From contig MDYQ01000195.1 in NCBI GenBank assembly GCA_003024175.1, forward strand, positions 1-53,186: 53,186 nt of DNA, given 5' to 3'. Made by a program: the position numbers and the translations under genes. A model generated the notes under the pieces. The model had not been told where the DNA came from. It saw only the letters and a list, made by a program, of their open reading frames with translations, and ran no database searches. This document shows, one piece after another, positions 10,462 through 21,736 of this stretch. Within the stretch, counting starts at the first letter, position 1. Each line of letters starts with the position of its first letter. The stretch is from Planoprotostelium fungivorum (Eukaryota; Evosea; Variosea; Cavosteliida; Cavosteliaceae).

Positions 10462-13400
10462 ATGAGCCACTCTGTGCTCGTGCTATGTCTGACGCTTGTG
10501 TCCATCGCCATGAGCTGCCAAATCTATGTGGACAGTCAGTCGGGAGTCGATGGTTCAGACTGTGGCAGCAGCTCACGACCTTGTCAGAGGATCCCACTCA
10601 ACAGCACATCTGTGTGTCTGTCTTCAGGACAATATGATTTAGAAGCGAGAATACCTTCACAGCTGCAATGGTGGAGGAAAGAGGGAATCGAGACGAAGGT
10701 GAGTCCATCTGAGAGTGAAGACAGAGTTCTCACTTTGTTCAGCCAGAGATATCAGTCTCAGGAAATGTCTCGATCTCTTGTGACGTTGCGTCTGTGTTGA
10801 TGTGGGCTGATGTCAACATCATCGGAGTGGGTCATTTGGAGGGAAATTCATGTGATCACATCGATATACGTTCAATACAAATGAGCAACTCTTCCTTACT
10901 GGTGCATCATCTTCACCATTCGTTCGTTCTCAACATGACGCAGATGTATGGAATTCGAAACGTTTCTATCACCCACTCCGTCTTATGGATCGTCGACCTG
11001 ATCCGTCTATCGATGAATGAAGGCACCATTGATCCAACACCGACCTCATCTACGCACCTCTCCATAGACGACAATACTGTCTTACATACGCTCAGCGTCA
11101 CTCTCAGCGATCCCAAAGATAGAACTACTCTGGATATCTCCAACAACATTGCGCGATATATCTCCTTATCTTACGCACTGACATTCTTTCATCTCACCAT
11201 GCGTGGCAACGAGGTCAACCGAATGGACTTCAGCGGACAAGCTTCTGAAACAGAAGATGGTCTTAACGTGGCACATTTATCTGGAAACAACATAGTATAC
11301 CATACTATCGAGGTGAGAGTGTTAACTGCTGTCGGTTGGTGATGAACCATCAGTGTGAGGCATACGTCGCGAGTACGTACCTTAACAATGATATCTATTC
11401 GATGGAATACAAGAGAGCTGTAGGACAGATGAACTTAACTCAGAACCGTCTCTCATCATTGGTCATCACGGACGCTTCCGGTTTAACGTTGAAAGCTCAT
11501 TCAAACGAGTGGAAGAACCAGTTTGCTAGTCAGGTGGCGTTATCGGTACAAGGGGTCCTCTTTCCATTGATTCACGTTTACAATTGCACGTTCGAGGGGT
11601 ACACAGATGAGACGATATCGTTCGACATCACTCTGTCCACCGTCGTATTCGATTCTCTCAGGTGAGAGCGTCACATCATCAGAGCATCCAGACGATATGA
11701 ATCGAGATGATTGACTCGAGCAGTGTGAGAGACAACGAGGGAGGGGGAGGCATCATGATGAAGCTGATCAGCGGCAATGAGGTCAACATCACGTCGTGTG
11801 AGCTGTCGAACAACCTGGGAGTAAGAGGTGGTGCCATCTACATCTACGGTGGAATTGGTAATACCATTCACTTGAGCAACTGTACCTTCATCGATAACGT
11901 GTCACCTTACGGATCAGCCATATACATCGGCGGTATAGTGACGAACATTTGGGTGAACAAGATGAGACCATGACGACACACGATCTGATGATGACAGATG
12001 GAGAACGTGTTTGTCAAAGTGTTCGGAGGTTCTCCAATCACAAGTGACGACTCTGCCGTCGTCGTACCCAAAAAATCTCTGCAAACGTTACTACAGAAGA
12101 ACGTTACGCTCATCTGTCCCAATGGAACACATCTCTATTCACCACAGGACGACGAACACGTGGATTTTGTGTTGGGTTGCGTCTCTTGCGGTCGCATGCA
12201 GTATCTCATCGGTGAGGAAGATACGGTGAAGAGAATCGCATCGTGTAGCTGATGGGACGATAAGGCCGTGGTGAGATAGCTGATGGTCACAAGAAGGGTA
12301 CAGAGTGCACTTTGTGTACGTCTGATTTGGATTGTACGCAAGATCTACCTCAGGTGATCTATCGGATCGAAATCAAAGTGATACGTGTTTCACGTGAGAT
12401 AGTATATCCATGGAATGGTGAATTATATCTGTACTGCATCATACGACCAATCGAATGCACATTGATCGAAAGTAAACAAAGAGACAGGCACTGCCAGGTT
12501 GGTGGTGTGGTGTAGATACTGACGGTGAAATCGGATGTAAACTGTGTCCCAACGGCTACTGCAATCATCTCACACATCCGTGGAACGACTCATGCATCGG
12601 ACAGCGCAGCGGTGTCTTGTGTGGTGGCTGCAGGGAGGATCACACACTCTCTTTCCTCACATCTGAATGTCTGCCACTGAGTTCGTGCAAGACAGAATGG
12701 ATCAGCCTCCTTGCAATCATACCTATCATCTATGTATCAATCCTTCTCATCCTACCGATCGGAGATGGATCGATCTGGAAGTCGGCATCGTACTATGTGC
12801 AGACACTACCTCTCATCAGTGTGTCGCATCGGCTGTTTTTCTCCTGACGATGATCAGATCAGCACAATGATGTCATCTCGATCATCTCATCCACATTCAA
12901 CGCTTCGCCTGGCAACAAGTCCTCTTCTAGCCTGGGACTGTGCATCGGTCAGCTAGACTACATACACAGAGAGCTGCTGTCTCTGTACATACCTCTCTCC
13001 ACTGTGGCCATCTTGGCTATCGGATGTATGTGTATCACTGTGTACAAACGAAGGCGAGACAAGAAGCGAGGACAATACATTACCATACACGAGAGAGAAA
13101 CAGAGGAGGGGACAACAGAAGAAGAGAAGAGAAGCATACAGAGTCGCTTCACAACGGCTGCGATCACAGCTTTCCTCCTTGTCTACAGCGGCATCATATC
13201 CATCTGTCTCAGACTTCTCTTCTGTGTCGAGGTGAGAGAGAAGGAAGAAAGATGGCTGAGAGAGACAGATACAAGGAGAGTGGGTGATGTACAACTCTGG
13301 AGTGACGAGATGCAAAGGACCAACGAGATATGTCATGATGGCCGTCGCAGCTGTCGTCTTTGTTCTGTGTCCTCTCATCATCCTCTACATCAGGTGAAGC

Positions 13401-14001
13401 TGTGACATAGCGAAGATGAGTGACATCGACACAGGTACAGAGTGAAAAATACGACAGACAAGACAGGACGAGACGTGCTGATGGTCATCGATGGATGTTA
13501 CAGAGACGATCGAAAGTGAGCCACATGTGAAGAGAAAGGCGATTGACATGGACAGGTACTGGGAAGCTGTGTTTATGCTTCGTCGTTTCTTAGTTGCCGC
13601 TGCTTACGTCTTGATCACCAACCGTCAATGGTATGATACCTTTCTTCTCTTCATCTGAACGTATCGTCAGGTCGATCATCACTATGCTCTCTCTGTTTTT
13701 GGTATCGCTCGTCGTTCACCTTCGCTTCACTCCTTTCGTTAAGAATGTTGGACAGGATCTGGAGACGGTCTGTCTGATGTCGCTGTGCGGTGTCGTCATC
13801 TTGAGCATCGCGGAAGATCACGGGATCGCTCGTGTGTTGAGTCAAATGAGACCAGGATTCAGCTCATCATCAACTCACGATGATCAGATCATCATGTACA
13901 TTCCGATTGCGTTCAGCGTGGCTCTCGTGATACACAAGATTTGGAAGCAGAGTCTGAATAAGAGGTCCAAATTCATTGCAAAGATGAGGAACTGCTGTTG
14001 A
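10462..14001 (+). CDS. Large transmembrane right-handed beta-helix protein
   Basis: The start MSHSVLVLCLTLVSIAMSCQ is a signal peptide. Next comes IYVDSQSGVDGSDCGSSSRP, the usual opening of amoebozoan beta-helix surface proteins. The middle (10.8-11.9 kb) is built of short strands rich in NVSIT, SNCTF and GGAIYIYGG patterns, with many N-x-S/T glycosylation sites. A cysteine-rich stalk follows (CKLCPNGYCNHLTHPWNDSC, then GVLCGGCREDHTLSFLTSEC). Then come several membrane helices (LLAIIPIIYVSILLILPIG, PLSTVAILAIGCMCITVY, ITAFLLVYSGIISICLRLL, MLSLFLVSLVVHL) and a basic tail ending at 14001. Introns are short, most with GTGAG donors. Likely a glycosylated cell-surface protein of unknown ligand. 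A decayed copy of parts of it lies at 31035-31665 on the other strand. Confidence 0.82.
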
Positions 14002-14135
14002 TGGACGAAAATAAAAAAAGTCATCCGTTCTTTCTTTATGGATGTTGACACAGCGGTCAACCTTCCAATATGTACACTCTCTCCGAACGATGGTCGATTT
14101 GTGTGAAGACGCAGAACCAAAGATGATGTGATGTC

Positions 14136-15170
14136 TCAGTCGAAGATGAACACGATGACCATGACAATGCCGACGAGAAAACCAAGCAATAGAGAGACGA
14201 TTCCGGCTATCCTTGCCGCCGCATTCTGCGACTGAGATTTACATCAGAGATCATGATGTGATGGACACGACGACATCTCGGCTCATGCTGAAGCTCACCT
14301 TGATATAGAGGGCCCCAAAGAACCACGGGACAACGCAGAAGAAGCCAAGGAGAAATCTGAAAGCATGAGATGAGAGACGAAAATGAATAAAATAGAATAA
14401 ATACGAGAAGCTATGGCTCACAGAGAACAAGCAGAGAAGACTTCTTCCTCTATGCCATCATCATCGGGCGGTGGAACTGTTCCGAAACCCTCTGGAATGC
14501 TGGATATCAATCTCATGCTGGCTCTCATTCAGCTCCATCTTCTTTAAAGACGTCGAGCTCACTGTTCGGGTGGATACACTGACTTAATCTCGCTGGCCGT
14601 GACTGTGTATTCACCGAACGTCTTGATGATGCCACCGATGGCACCATGTCTCTCCTTCTTCGTACCTCTCTTAGATAACATGTAAACCTTTTTTTCTTCA
14701 GCTCATGACAGCGATGGATTGTGGACACGTGATGTATGTGGAATGTATAATATTGATGGGTGAAATCGTTGTCACGTCTCACTTCTTGTGTCTCGCGTTG
14801 GTTTTGTAAAAAATCCATCTCCTTCTGGTATTTGCTCGTTGGAAGAGCTCGGATGCGTTCTTCATCCAGGTCGTCCTCTATATCTCCCGCCGTGTCACCA
14901 TCTATTCGCTCCAATAATGTATTTGATTCTGTCCAATTCGCATCAGTCTAGAGGTTTCAATGTATGTATGTCACCATCATCATCATCGGTCAGAGCACCG
15001 AGAAGAGGATTCTTATCTTCTCTCTTGTTGCCTTTGAAAAGTCGCTTCAGATGATTCGCCCCCAATTGTGGAATGTTTATCTTCTTTTTCCTGACCACAG
15101 GCGATGATCGGGGGGAGATGTGTTCGGCATTGAACTTCCCATCTTCACGATCGATGGGAGGAGAAGACAT
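14136..15170 (-). CDS. Small two-helix membrane protein, L18a-like family pattern
   Basis: The N-terminus (MSSPPIDREDGKFNAEHISP) is hydrophilic with acidic and basic runs. Exons then give SNTLLERIDGDTAGDIEDDL, a conserved-looking block RHGAIGGIIKTFGEYTVTAS with EIKSVYPPE, and an acidic linker EGFGTVPPPDDDGIEEEVF. The C-terminus has two hydrophobic segments: RFLLGFFCVVPWFFGALYIK, then AGIVSLLLGFLVGIVMVMVF before the stop. A helix ending in PWFxGA followed by a second helix recalls the membrane proteins of plants annotated as 'ribosomal L18a-like', which are not ribosomal. That link is pattern memory and could be wrong. It ends tail-to-tail with the beta-helix gene, 134 bases away. Confidence 0.55.
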
Positions 15171-15411
15171 GTCGTTGATCCAATGCGCGGTTCAAATAAA
15201 TGACCCTCTCAAACATTTACATTCCTTCGCCTTTTTTTCACTTATTTAGATTATTCGTTCACACAGGAAGGACAGGTTTATAAGAGGATGCCACTAGAAT
15301 CTGTTACAATGATGTTCTGTGTGCGGTTCACCCTTCCATGCACTCGATCATAAGTCACTTATGATGTATCGTGATGCATGATTACCAATAAGTCGTGAAA
15401 TAGTCTTCAAT

Positions 15412-17398
15412 TCATTTCGAGAAAACGAGAGCCTCGGCTGCCACGAACCATTTCTCTTCCTTTTCATGCATCATCTCGGCCGTTCTCCTCATCCAGTCTC
15501 TCGCCTTCTCTATCCCAACCATCCACTCCTTCTTTTGATCTCTGCACCTCCTCTCTAAGTAGATCATCACGATGGCCGTGATGAACATCATCGTGGCTTC
15601 TGTTCCTTCCACAGGAACGAGTTCCATCACTCTTTCTTCTCTCAGATCCAGACAGGCCAAGACCTTCTTCTCAAAGAACCCAGACACATGCTGATGACAC
15701 ATGATGTCTCTGACGTTCGTAAAAGTAGAGGTGGACTGGACTGCCCAATCTGCAGAATCAAAGTGTTTCCTCTCTTTCTTCGCTGAGACACGTTGGAGCA
15801 GAGGATTTCGTATGGGATGACGAACGATGTCCTCTATCTGGATGCATCGAACGGGTTGGTCCATGTGATGTGCCGAATCTCGATCGACTGTCTCATCGTC
15901 AATCACATGAATGAGACATCGGGGAGAGCGACATGATAAGATGAGCGATGTCTTTCGTATCGATGTGATGTTGATGATGTCGAGATGAGACAAACCTGCG
16001 ATGAAAGCAGTGTAAGGACACAGAACACCTGTCGAGAAAGAGATTCTTATCATCTCTTTCTTTTTCTCTGCACTTTGTATCTCCTCTGATCCTTCCATTA
16101 AGAGGGTGCTCCTGTCGTTCTGTAGGCGATCGATTATCAACTTTCCATACAACCTGAATCGAGATTAAAACGGGTTTATTTCATTTTAAACATCTCCCAC
16201 CTCTTTATGATGGTTTCCTTCTCAGAGCACCTTGTCGCTGTTTCGAGATCGATTTCCATCTGCATCTCATCATCATCATCGAACTCCATCTCATCTCACC
16301 GACTGTGTGACCATCACATTCTCACACGTTCCAGAAACATCTAAAATCAATCTTCTATCTTCCAATTCTTCTGCAATATCTCTGGGGACGTGAGAGAACA
16401 CAGACCTCTCTGACGTCACGATGGAAGTGACGGATAGACGATGAGCTCCCGACATCACATCCACATGATGGTTCACTTTGCGACAGTCCACCTTCACCTT
16501 CAATGGCGTCAGATGACGTCATCGATTTACAACGCACATTCATAACGATTCTAGATGACCTCATGGCAGAGTCATGCCCGATTGTCACTCCCTCTGTGTC
16601 TTCAAGCATTCGTGATAATAGATAATAATCCCCGATCTCGTCCACCTCTACGTACAACAGATCTCTATCATGATGAGTCAGTTGCATCAGCTGAGAAGAC
16701 AACTTACGGCCGATATCCTTCAGAGGAGATCTCTAATGTAAATTCGAGTCTGGGTATGACGCGTGATTTGACTTTGTTTCCTCGAATTTGGATCGGTTGA
16801 TTGCTGTTGATGGAAAGACAGTGAGATGGAGTGATGATGTCGGCCGAAAAGTCCAACTATTCATGTGAGAAGAGATGAAGGACGAGGAGATCACGTGATC
16901 ACTGGCACTATGATGAGGCAATCGCATCATGATACGCTCGTCTTTCCATGTCAACTCCATCACGTACGACAGATGCAGTCGGACGCTCTTTCCGGCAGAG
17001 ATGTTCCCCAAAGATACTTCAAAGATGTCTTGTTGAGCTGAAGAATTGAATCACCATCACGATCGATGTGTCTCACACCATTTCCGTGATAAGAAAGCTT
17101 GGTATCCAGAGGTGACAGCATCCTCGTATTCTATATCGACCTCTTTGATTCTCTTCAATAATCCGTGCACCTTTCTACCATCGATCTCTGCACAAAAGTC
17201 GGATATGGTGATCTTGGAATGCATTTGAAATCTGTAGATGATGTCTTGTGGTCCATCACTGTCGTTGGTGAACTCTTGCGTCAGCGTCACGGCCGACGTG
17301 AGATCTCTAATGGTAGCATGGATGGACGAAGAGACGGACTTCAGATGTTGACCTAATCCTCTTCGCGTGAACGTCAGGAGAGATCCAATGAGAGACAT
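15412..17398 (-). CDS. VIT-domain protein (VWA5A-like) lacking a VWA domain
   Basis: The start MSLIGSLLTFTRRGLGQHLK and the following SAVTLTQEFTNDSDGPQDII and ISDFCAEIDGRKVHGLLK, VDIEYEDAVTSGYQAFL form a VIT domain like that of VWA5A. After a phase-1 intron, IFEVSLGNISAGKSVRLHLS and YVMEL complete it. A beta-rich linker follows (HVDVMSGAHRLSVTSIVTSE, LEDRRLILDVSG). In relatives a VWA domain with a MIDAS (DxSxS) comes next. Here a small exon (MEIDLETATRCSEKETIIKR) joins in phase directly to RLYGKLIIDRLQN and ISFSTGVLCPYTAFIAG, the region that normally follows VWA. The long last exon ends with the helical C-terminal segment (WFVAAEALVFSK). No MIDAS-like motif was found in any minus-strand frame between. 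One intron near 16500-16720 is not resolved. Confidence 0.75.
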
Positions 17399-17630
17399 CA
17401 GATCGTGTTGTATTTGATGTCTCCCACATCAGATGAACCCCGACATCGACGGAAACGATGAATTTGTCGTATTTTATTTCTTCATGTCTGTTCGTGTTGA
17501 CCATCTCAATCATCTCTGCATAATCGTTCATTCAGCGCACCTTGTGAGTCCTATCTCGATCGTTGTCAACATCGTGGACGCCGCACCAAGATGGACATGC
17601 ATCGTGAGAAACAAACAGACTCTTCTTCCT

Positions 17631-18860
17631 TTATTGAGATGAATGCGTCAGAGTGCGAAAGTACGTGTTCATGACAAAGATGCACAGGTTGAGGTTGAAT
17701 ACCACCGATATTACATATACAACAAATAGCCCAGCGATTGGATATAAGAACACGACTTGGTTCTGCAGAAATGGTAGTGCTGATGCAAAAGTCAATCCAT
17801 CTCATTTTATTTCATTTTATTTCTATTCTCGATCGTCTTATCATGTGAAGATGAATATATGACACAGGAGAATAAAATAGAATAAAACGCCGTGACTCAC
17901 CATTATAACCCAAGAATGTGTTGTAATAGTAATAAGCTATGGCCAGTAGGTACAACGTGTTCGCTAAAAAGGTTGAGAAGAAGCTGGTGGATAACAACAG
18001 CGGCAGCAGGAAGAATTGGACGACGTAGAGTATGAGGAAGAGAGGAAAGAAGGAGTTGCAGTGGATGTCGAATGAGTAGAGCCATTCAACACTCTGATCC
18101 ACAGAGTGAAGAGAGTTTCTCAGCCGTAAGTAGCGGTTCGAAAGCCACCTGTTCGAATGTTAAACTTTCATGTGTTTCTTCTCGTTGTCATCTGCATCTC
18201 AGATGGTGATCGTTCGTGATGGAAATCAGATGTGTGAGATTATAATAGATGATATAGCCGTCTATAGATGCTTGAAGATATGCAGATGGATGGACATGGT
18301 GTTGAATCATTAAAAGATGATACTGACCATCCGATGGAAGCGGTGATGACACCGATTGTGACAAAATCAAAGAAGACGGCCCAGAACATGAGCTTCACGA
18401 TCTGAATAAACCCTCCAACCTATCATAACATCACGATCTGTTCCTCGAAGAACGAAAGGCACGTATTCTCGTCTTTCCCAATGACGATGTTCAAAGACAT
18501 TGATCCACCGAATCACGATGATGATGCAAATGGAAATGTTGGGATATCCAATCACCTTGAAAGCCACGGCGAATGCCATCGAGGCGACAGACATGAAGAA
18601 TAATAAGATGGCTACAAAAGCAGGATCATCTCTGGCCCACTGATTTTTCGTCTCTGAAATCTCTCAGCCATTATTGTGAACGCATCCCACTCACGTTTGT
18701 GCCACGAAGTCGTTCGATACACTCGTGAGGGATTGAAACAGAGATAGAACATCTGCCAGAATGTGTACTCAATGTCCATCTGCGTATAGCTGAGCAATCT
18801 TCTCAGATACTCAGGAAGTCGTGAGTGTTGATTACGAAGGTAGCCGGCTCCGGGCAGCAT
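17631..18860 (-). CDS. UNC50: UNC-50 homologue, Golgi membrane protein
   Basis: UNC-50 family proteins are multi-pass Golgi proteins linked to trafficking of receptors and Arf-GEF recruitment. The start MLPGAGYLRNQHSRLPEYLR leads into RRLLSYTQMDIEYTFWQMFY and LCFNPSRVYR, the strongly conserved N-terminal block (QMD.E...WQM.YL...P..VYR). A middle exon gives WLYSFDIHCNSFFPLFLILY, then FLANTLYLLAIAYYYYNTFL with GYN, matching the family's FDVHLNAF and YYxYVTFLGY blocks. The last exon, ALPFLQNQVVFLYPIAGLF, ends at THSSQ. About five or six helices are visible. An upstream in-frame ATG at 18959 would add 33 charged residues, and I prefer the inner one because family members start near this point. 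It is divergent from prefoldin 2. Confidence 0.9.
17805..17890. repeat. Imperfect inverted repeat of A/T motif in UNC50 intron
   Basis: The left part holds ATTTTATTTCTATTCTC and the right part GAGAATAAAATAGAATAAAA, about 35-40 bases apart, so the intron RNA could fold on itself. Both halves are versions of the A/T motif seen in introns of many genes in this window. Confidence 0.6.
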
Positions 18861-19004
18861 GTCTTCTTCGTATACGTTTCGTGTGTTCCTATGATGATGC
18901 TCCTGGTGCCACTCAGCAGTGTAGACCAGTTTTTTTTCCTTTTCTTTTTTCAGCATCATCAGATCAGCATTATCACATCTCGTCCTAACAGAGAAGCTTC
19001 AAGA

Positions 19005-19547
19005 ATGGCCGATGAACAAGCTGGACCCAGTGAGCAACAGGTTCTCACTCTTCATAAACAGATGAGAGCTGAGCTCCAATCGATTGCCAACAAATTGGGA
19101 GAATTAGAAGTCGAGTTGAACGAGCACAGGTGATCTCATCCTCTCCATTATCTCATCTTCTATGTCCTCCCAACCTCTGCATCTCATCATTTTAATCCGA
19201 TTTCCAGTCTGGTGATTGGTGCCATTGAAAAGTTAGACGCCCAGAGGAAATGCTTTCGATTGGTCGGTGGTGTTCTCGTAGAGAGGACCGTCGAGGAAGT
19301 TCTCCCTGCCGTCACAAAGAACAAGGAAGGAGTGAGTGCATATCACATTGTCCATCTGCTATCATCGACTCATCAACAACAGATCAAAGATCTCATCAAC
19401 CAATTGAACGCCACTTACGACAAGAAATCGGCTGAGTTGGACGAGTTTGTTCTGAAGTACAAGATCCAATACAAAGGTGCTGGTGGACAACAAGAAGGCG
19501 CTGCCGAGACAGAGAAGAAGAGCACCTCCACAGGAGTGCTGGCATAA
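19005..19547 (+). CDS. PFDN2: Prefoldin subunit 2
   Basis: A beta-type subunit of the hexameric prefoldin co-chaperone, which passes unfolded actin and tubulin to the cytosolic chaperonin. Exon 1 encodes MADEQAGPSEQQVLTLHKQM and a helix ending VELNEH. Exon 2 gives LVIGAIEKLDAQRKCFRLVG and GVLVERTVEEVLPAV, the central hairpin typical of subunit 2. Exon 3 gives the second coiled-coil helix (QIKDLINQLNATYDKKSAEL) and a low-complexity tail ending TGVLA. Two introns have GTGAT and GTGAG donors. Length is about 130 residues, normal. Its stop is 34 bases from the stop of the convergent neighbour. Confidence 0.93.
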
Positions 19548-19580
19548 TGAAAGAGATCGACCAATGTGTGATCATGTGAT

Positions 19581-20039
19581 TCATTGTACCTTCTTTCGTG
19601 GGAGGAAACGACTCCACATCCTCTTCACGAATTTTGTAAAGTATTCTCCACGGCCCAGAAGAGTACCGATGGTCAACAGCAACAGGCTGTAGACGGGCAT
19701 CATCAGAATGAGAGTAGCCAGACGGAAGGACCAAGGACCCGCCTTCAGACTTCCTACAACATCTCAATCTCTATCGCGTCGGACTCCATTCCCATGATTC
19801 AATCACCTTGGAGTCCAAACACATTTCGAAGTATGAGAGCGATCAGGAAAGATGAGGAAGAGCCGGTGATAGAGAAGGCCAACAGGATCAATATCTTATC
19901 GATCCAGTAACCCTGTGAACCCTTTGGATGCTTTCCGCTCGACAAGGACTACGGATAGGTCATTCATCGTAGGTCTAATCGACGAGAGATATCTCACGTT
20001 CCAAAATTTGACCAGTCTAGACTCTGAAGTTTCGCCCAT
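19581..20039 (-). CDS. Small membrane protein with N-terminal targeting-like peptide
   Basis: Three exons. Exon 1 (MGETSESRLVKFWNVRYLSS, IRPTMNDLS) is basic and amphipathic, like a mitochondrial presequence. Exon 2 gives GYWIDKILILLAFSITGSSS and SFLIALILRNVFGLQG. Exon 3 gives SLKAGPWSFRLATLILMMPV, YSLLLLTIGTLLGRGEYFTK and FVKRMWSRFLPRKK. The pattern 'F-x-ITGSSS...GPWS[FY]R...P[VI]Y...L...GT.FGR..YF' is a conserved two- or three-helix membrane family of unknown function (I believe DUF6787), found also in plants. An organelle inner-membrane location is an inference. Exon joins are in phase. Confidence 0.68.
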
Positions 20040-20224
20040 CTGTGAAAAGCTGACGATGTTGTGTTGTATGGGTTGCAAAAAATCCTTATTTTCATTCCTT
20101 TTAATCACAAACGACACCAACAGGTGTTCATCTTCTCATCTCTTCCTCTATTGATGAAGCACCTTCTTTATCTTCATCAACATATATATTGTTTATACAC
20201 AGAATGTGCATCATTGTCTATTCA

Positions 20225-21390
20225 TCACAATTCGAGCAGGTGAGACATGTGATCGTTGTACCTCCCTCCCTTCACTCTGAACGACTCCACCATCTCTCTC
20301 AACTCCTTCATCTCATCCGATGTGAACTCTACCTCTGCCGCTCTCGCGTTCTCTGTCGCTCTCGACTGCGTCGTGCTGCCAGGTATGGCCACGATGTGTT
20401 TCGATTGTGCTGTGACCCAGGCTATAGCCAGCTGGGCAGGGGTGACACCTGCATAGAATCTGAGTCCCTCCTTCTGTCCCTCTCGCTCACCCTTCTTCTC
20501 AGCTTGTCTCTTCACGATCTCGACTAGTTTGAGGTTGTCCTCTAATGCTTCTTCTTGAAAACGATCGAATTGTCTTCTCATGTCATTTGATGGGATGTCT
20601 GAAAGAGATGTGATGGTGCCGGTCAACAGGCCGCGGCCGACTGGAGAGTATGCAACGAGAGTGATGTCTAATTCTTCGCAGGCAGCTAAGACGCCGTTGG
20701 ACTCTGGCTCGCGAGAGAAGAGAGAATATTCGACCTGAGAAGAGGTTGATCGGTTGCACGGCGTCAATGATGGAGGTACCTCGACAGCAGCGATGGGGTG
20801 AATCTTGTGAGCTCTTCGAATGGTCTGTCCGTTGACTTCAGAGAGTCCGATGTAGTGGAAGACACCTTCGAAATGATGAACATGATGGATCGATCACAAA
20901 CACATTACCTTCTTTGACTAACTCGGCCAGATAACCAACAGTGTCTTCGATGGAGACGTTAACGTCCACACGAGCTGGCTCGAAGATGTCGATCTTCTTC
21001 ACACCTTTCAAGACCTCTGCGGCCTCCAGAGCGCTCGTTCTGACACCATCTCTCGTTCCAGTGGGTTTGAAAGATGAGACACATCCCTTGATGGACAAGA
21101 TGGTCTTGTCCACATACTCTGGATATCTATGCACGTTCAGTCGTATCACCGAAAGAGGATCAAAGAGGATCTCACTTCTCATAGAAGCGACGGATGAGCT
21201 TGAGATTGGCGAGAGGCTCTTCGGGTCGATTGTAGAAGGTACCTCCATTGAGGAGATTGCATCCCGCATCGATGGCCGATTTGATCGTGTCGAAAGCCTG
21301 CTCGTCTGGCGTTGTGCTGGGTCTCCAAGTGAAACCCATCAGGCCGAGGCCCACTTGACCGACTCTGTCTCTTCCGATGTTGACTGACAT
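20225..21390 (-). CDS. Aldo/keto reductase, pyridoxal-reductase-like
   Basis: An NADPH-dependent (beta/alpha)8 reductase closest in pattern to fungal pyridoxal reductase (Plr1). The start MSVNIGRDRVGQVGLGLMGF and TWRPSTTPDEQAF are followed by AGCNLLNGGTFYNRPEEPLA, where Tyr would be the proton donor. Then come YPEYVDKTILSIKGCVSSF, KKIDIFEPARVDVNVSIEDT, HYIGLSEVNGQTIRRAHKIH and PIAAVEVEYSLFSR, the family's catalytic-barrel blocks. The last exon has ITLVAYSPVGRGLLTG, TPAQLAIAWVTAQ and AIPGSTTQSRATENARAAE, the NADP-binding end. Length is about 330 residues. Three or more short introns. Reduction of pyridoxal to pyridoxine is the likely but unproven activity. Confidence 0.9.
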
Positions 21391-21736
21391 GTTGTGTTGT
21401 TGTTGTTGTGTTCTTCTCAATTATGACGATGGAGGTGGCATGATTCGATCGGACGTCTTACGTGATTGGCATGACCCGGTGAACCGCCGATGTCACCGAA
21501 GTATTACACCACACGTCAGAGTAATTACGTCATGTAAGCCACGATATTACTCGTGCATTACTATCAGTGCTCTACGGTAGAATAGATGATTTAGACGACG
21601 ATTCCTTCACATCATGTGTTGACGTGCAATCTTCTCTCCTTGAGAAAGAGTTCCAGCCCATCAGCTGCTCTGCATCGACGAGCCTCAATTCACGATCCAC
21701 GATAAAGAACAGAGATTCAGTGACGTAGATCTATTC
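21391..21736. other. Intergenic region
   Basis: About 345 bases upstream of the reductase and downstream of the MORN gene. It has TTGTTGTTGTTGTG beside the reductase start and several inverted TTACG/CGTAA words near 21455-21560. No gene seen. Confidence 0.4.
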
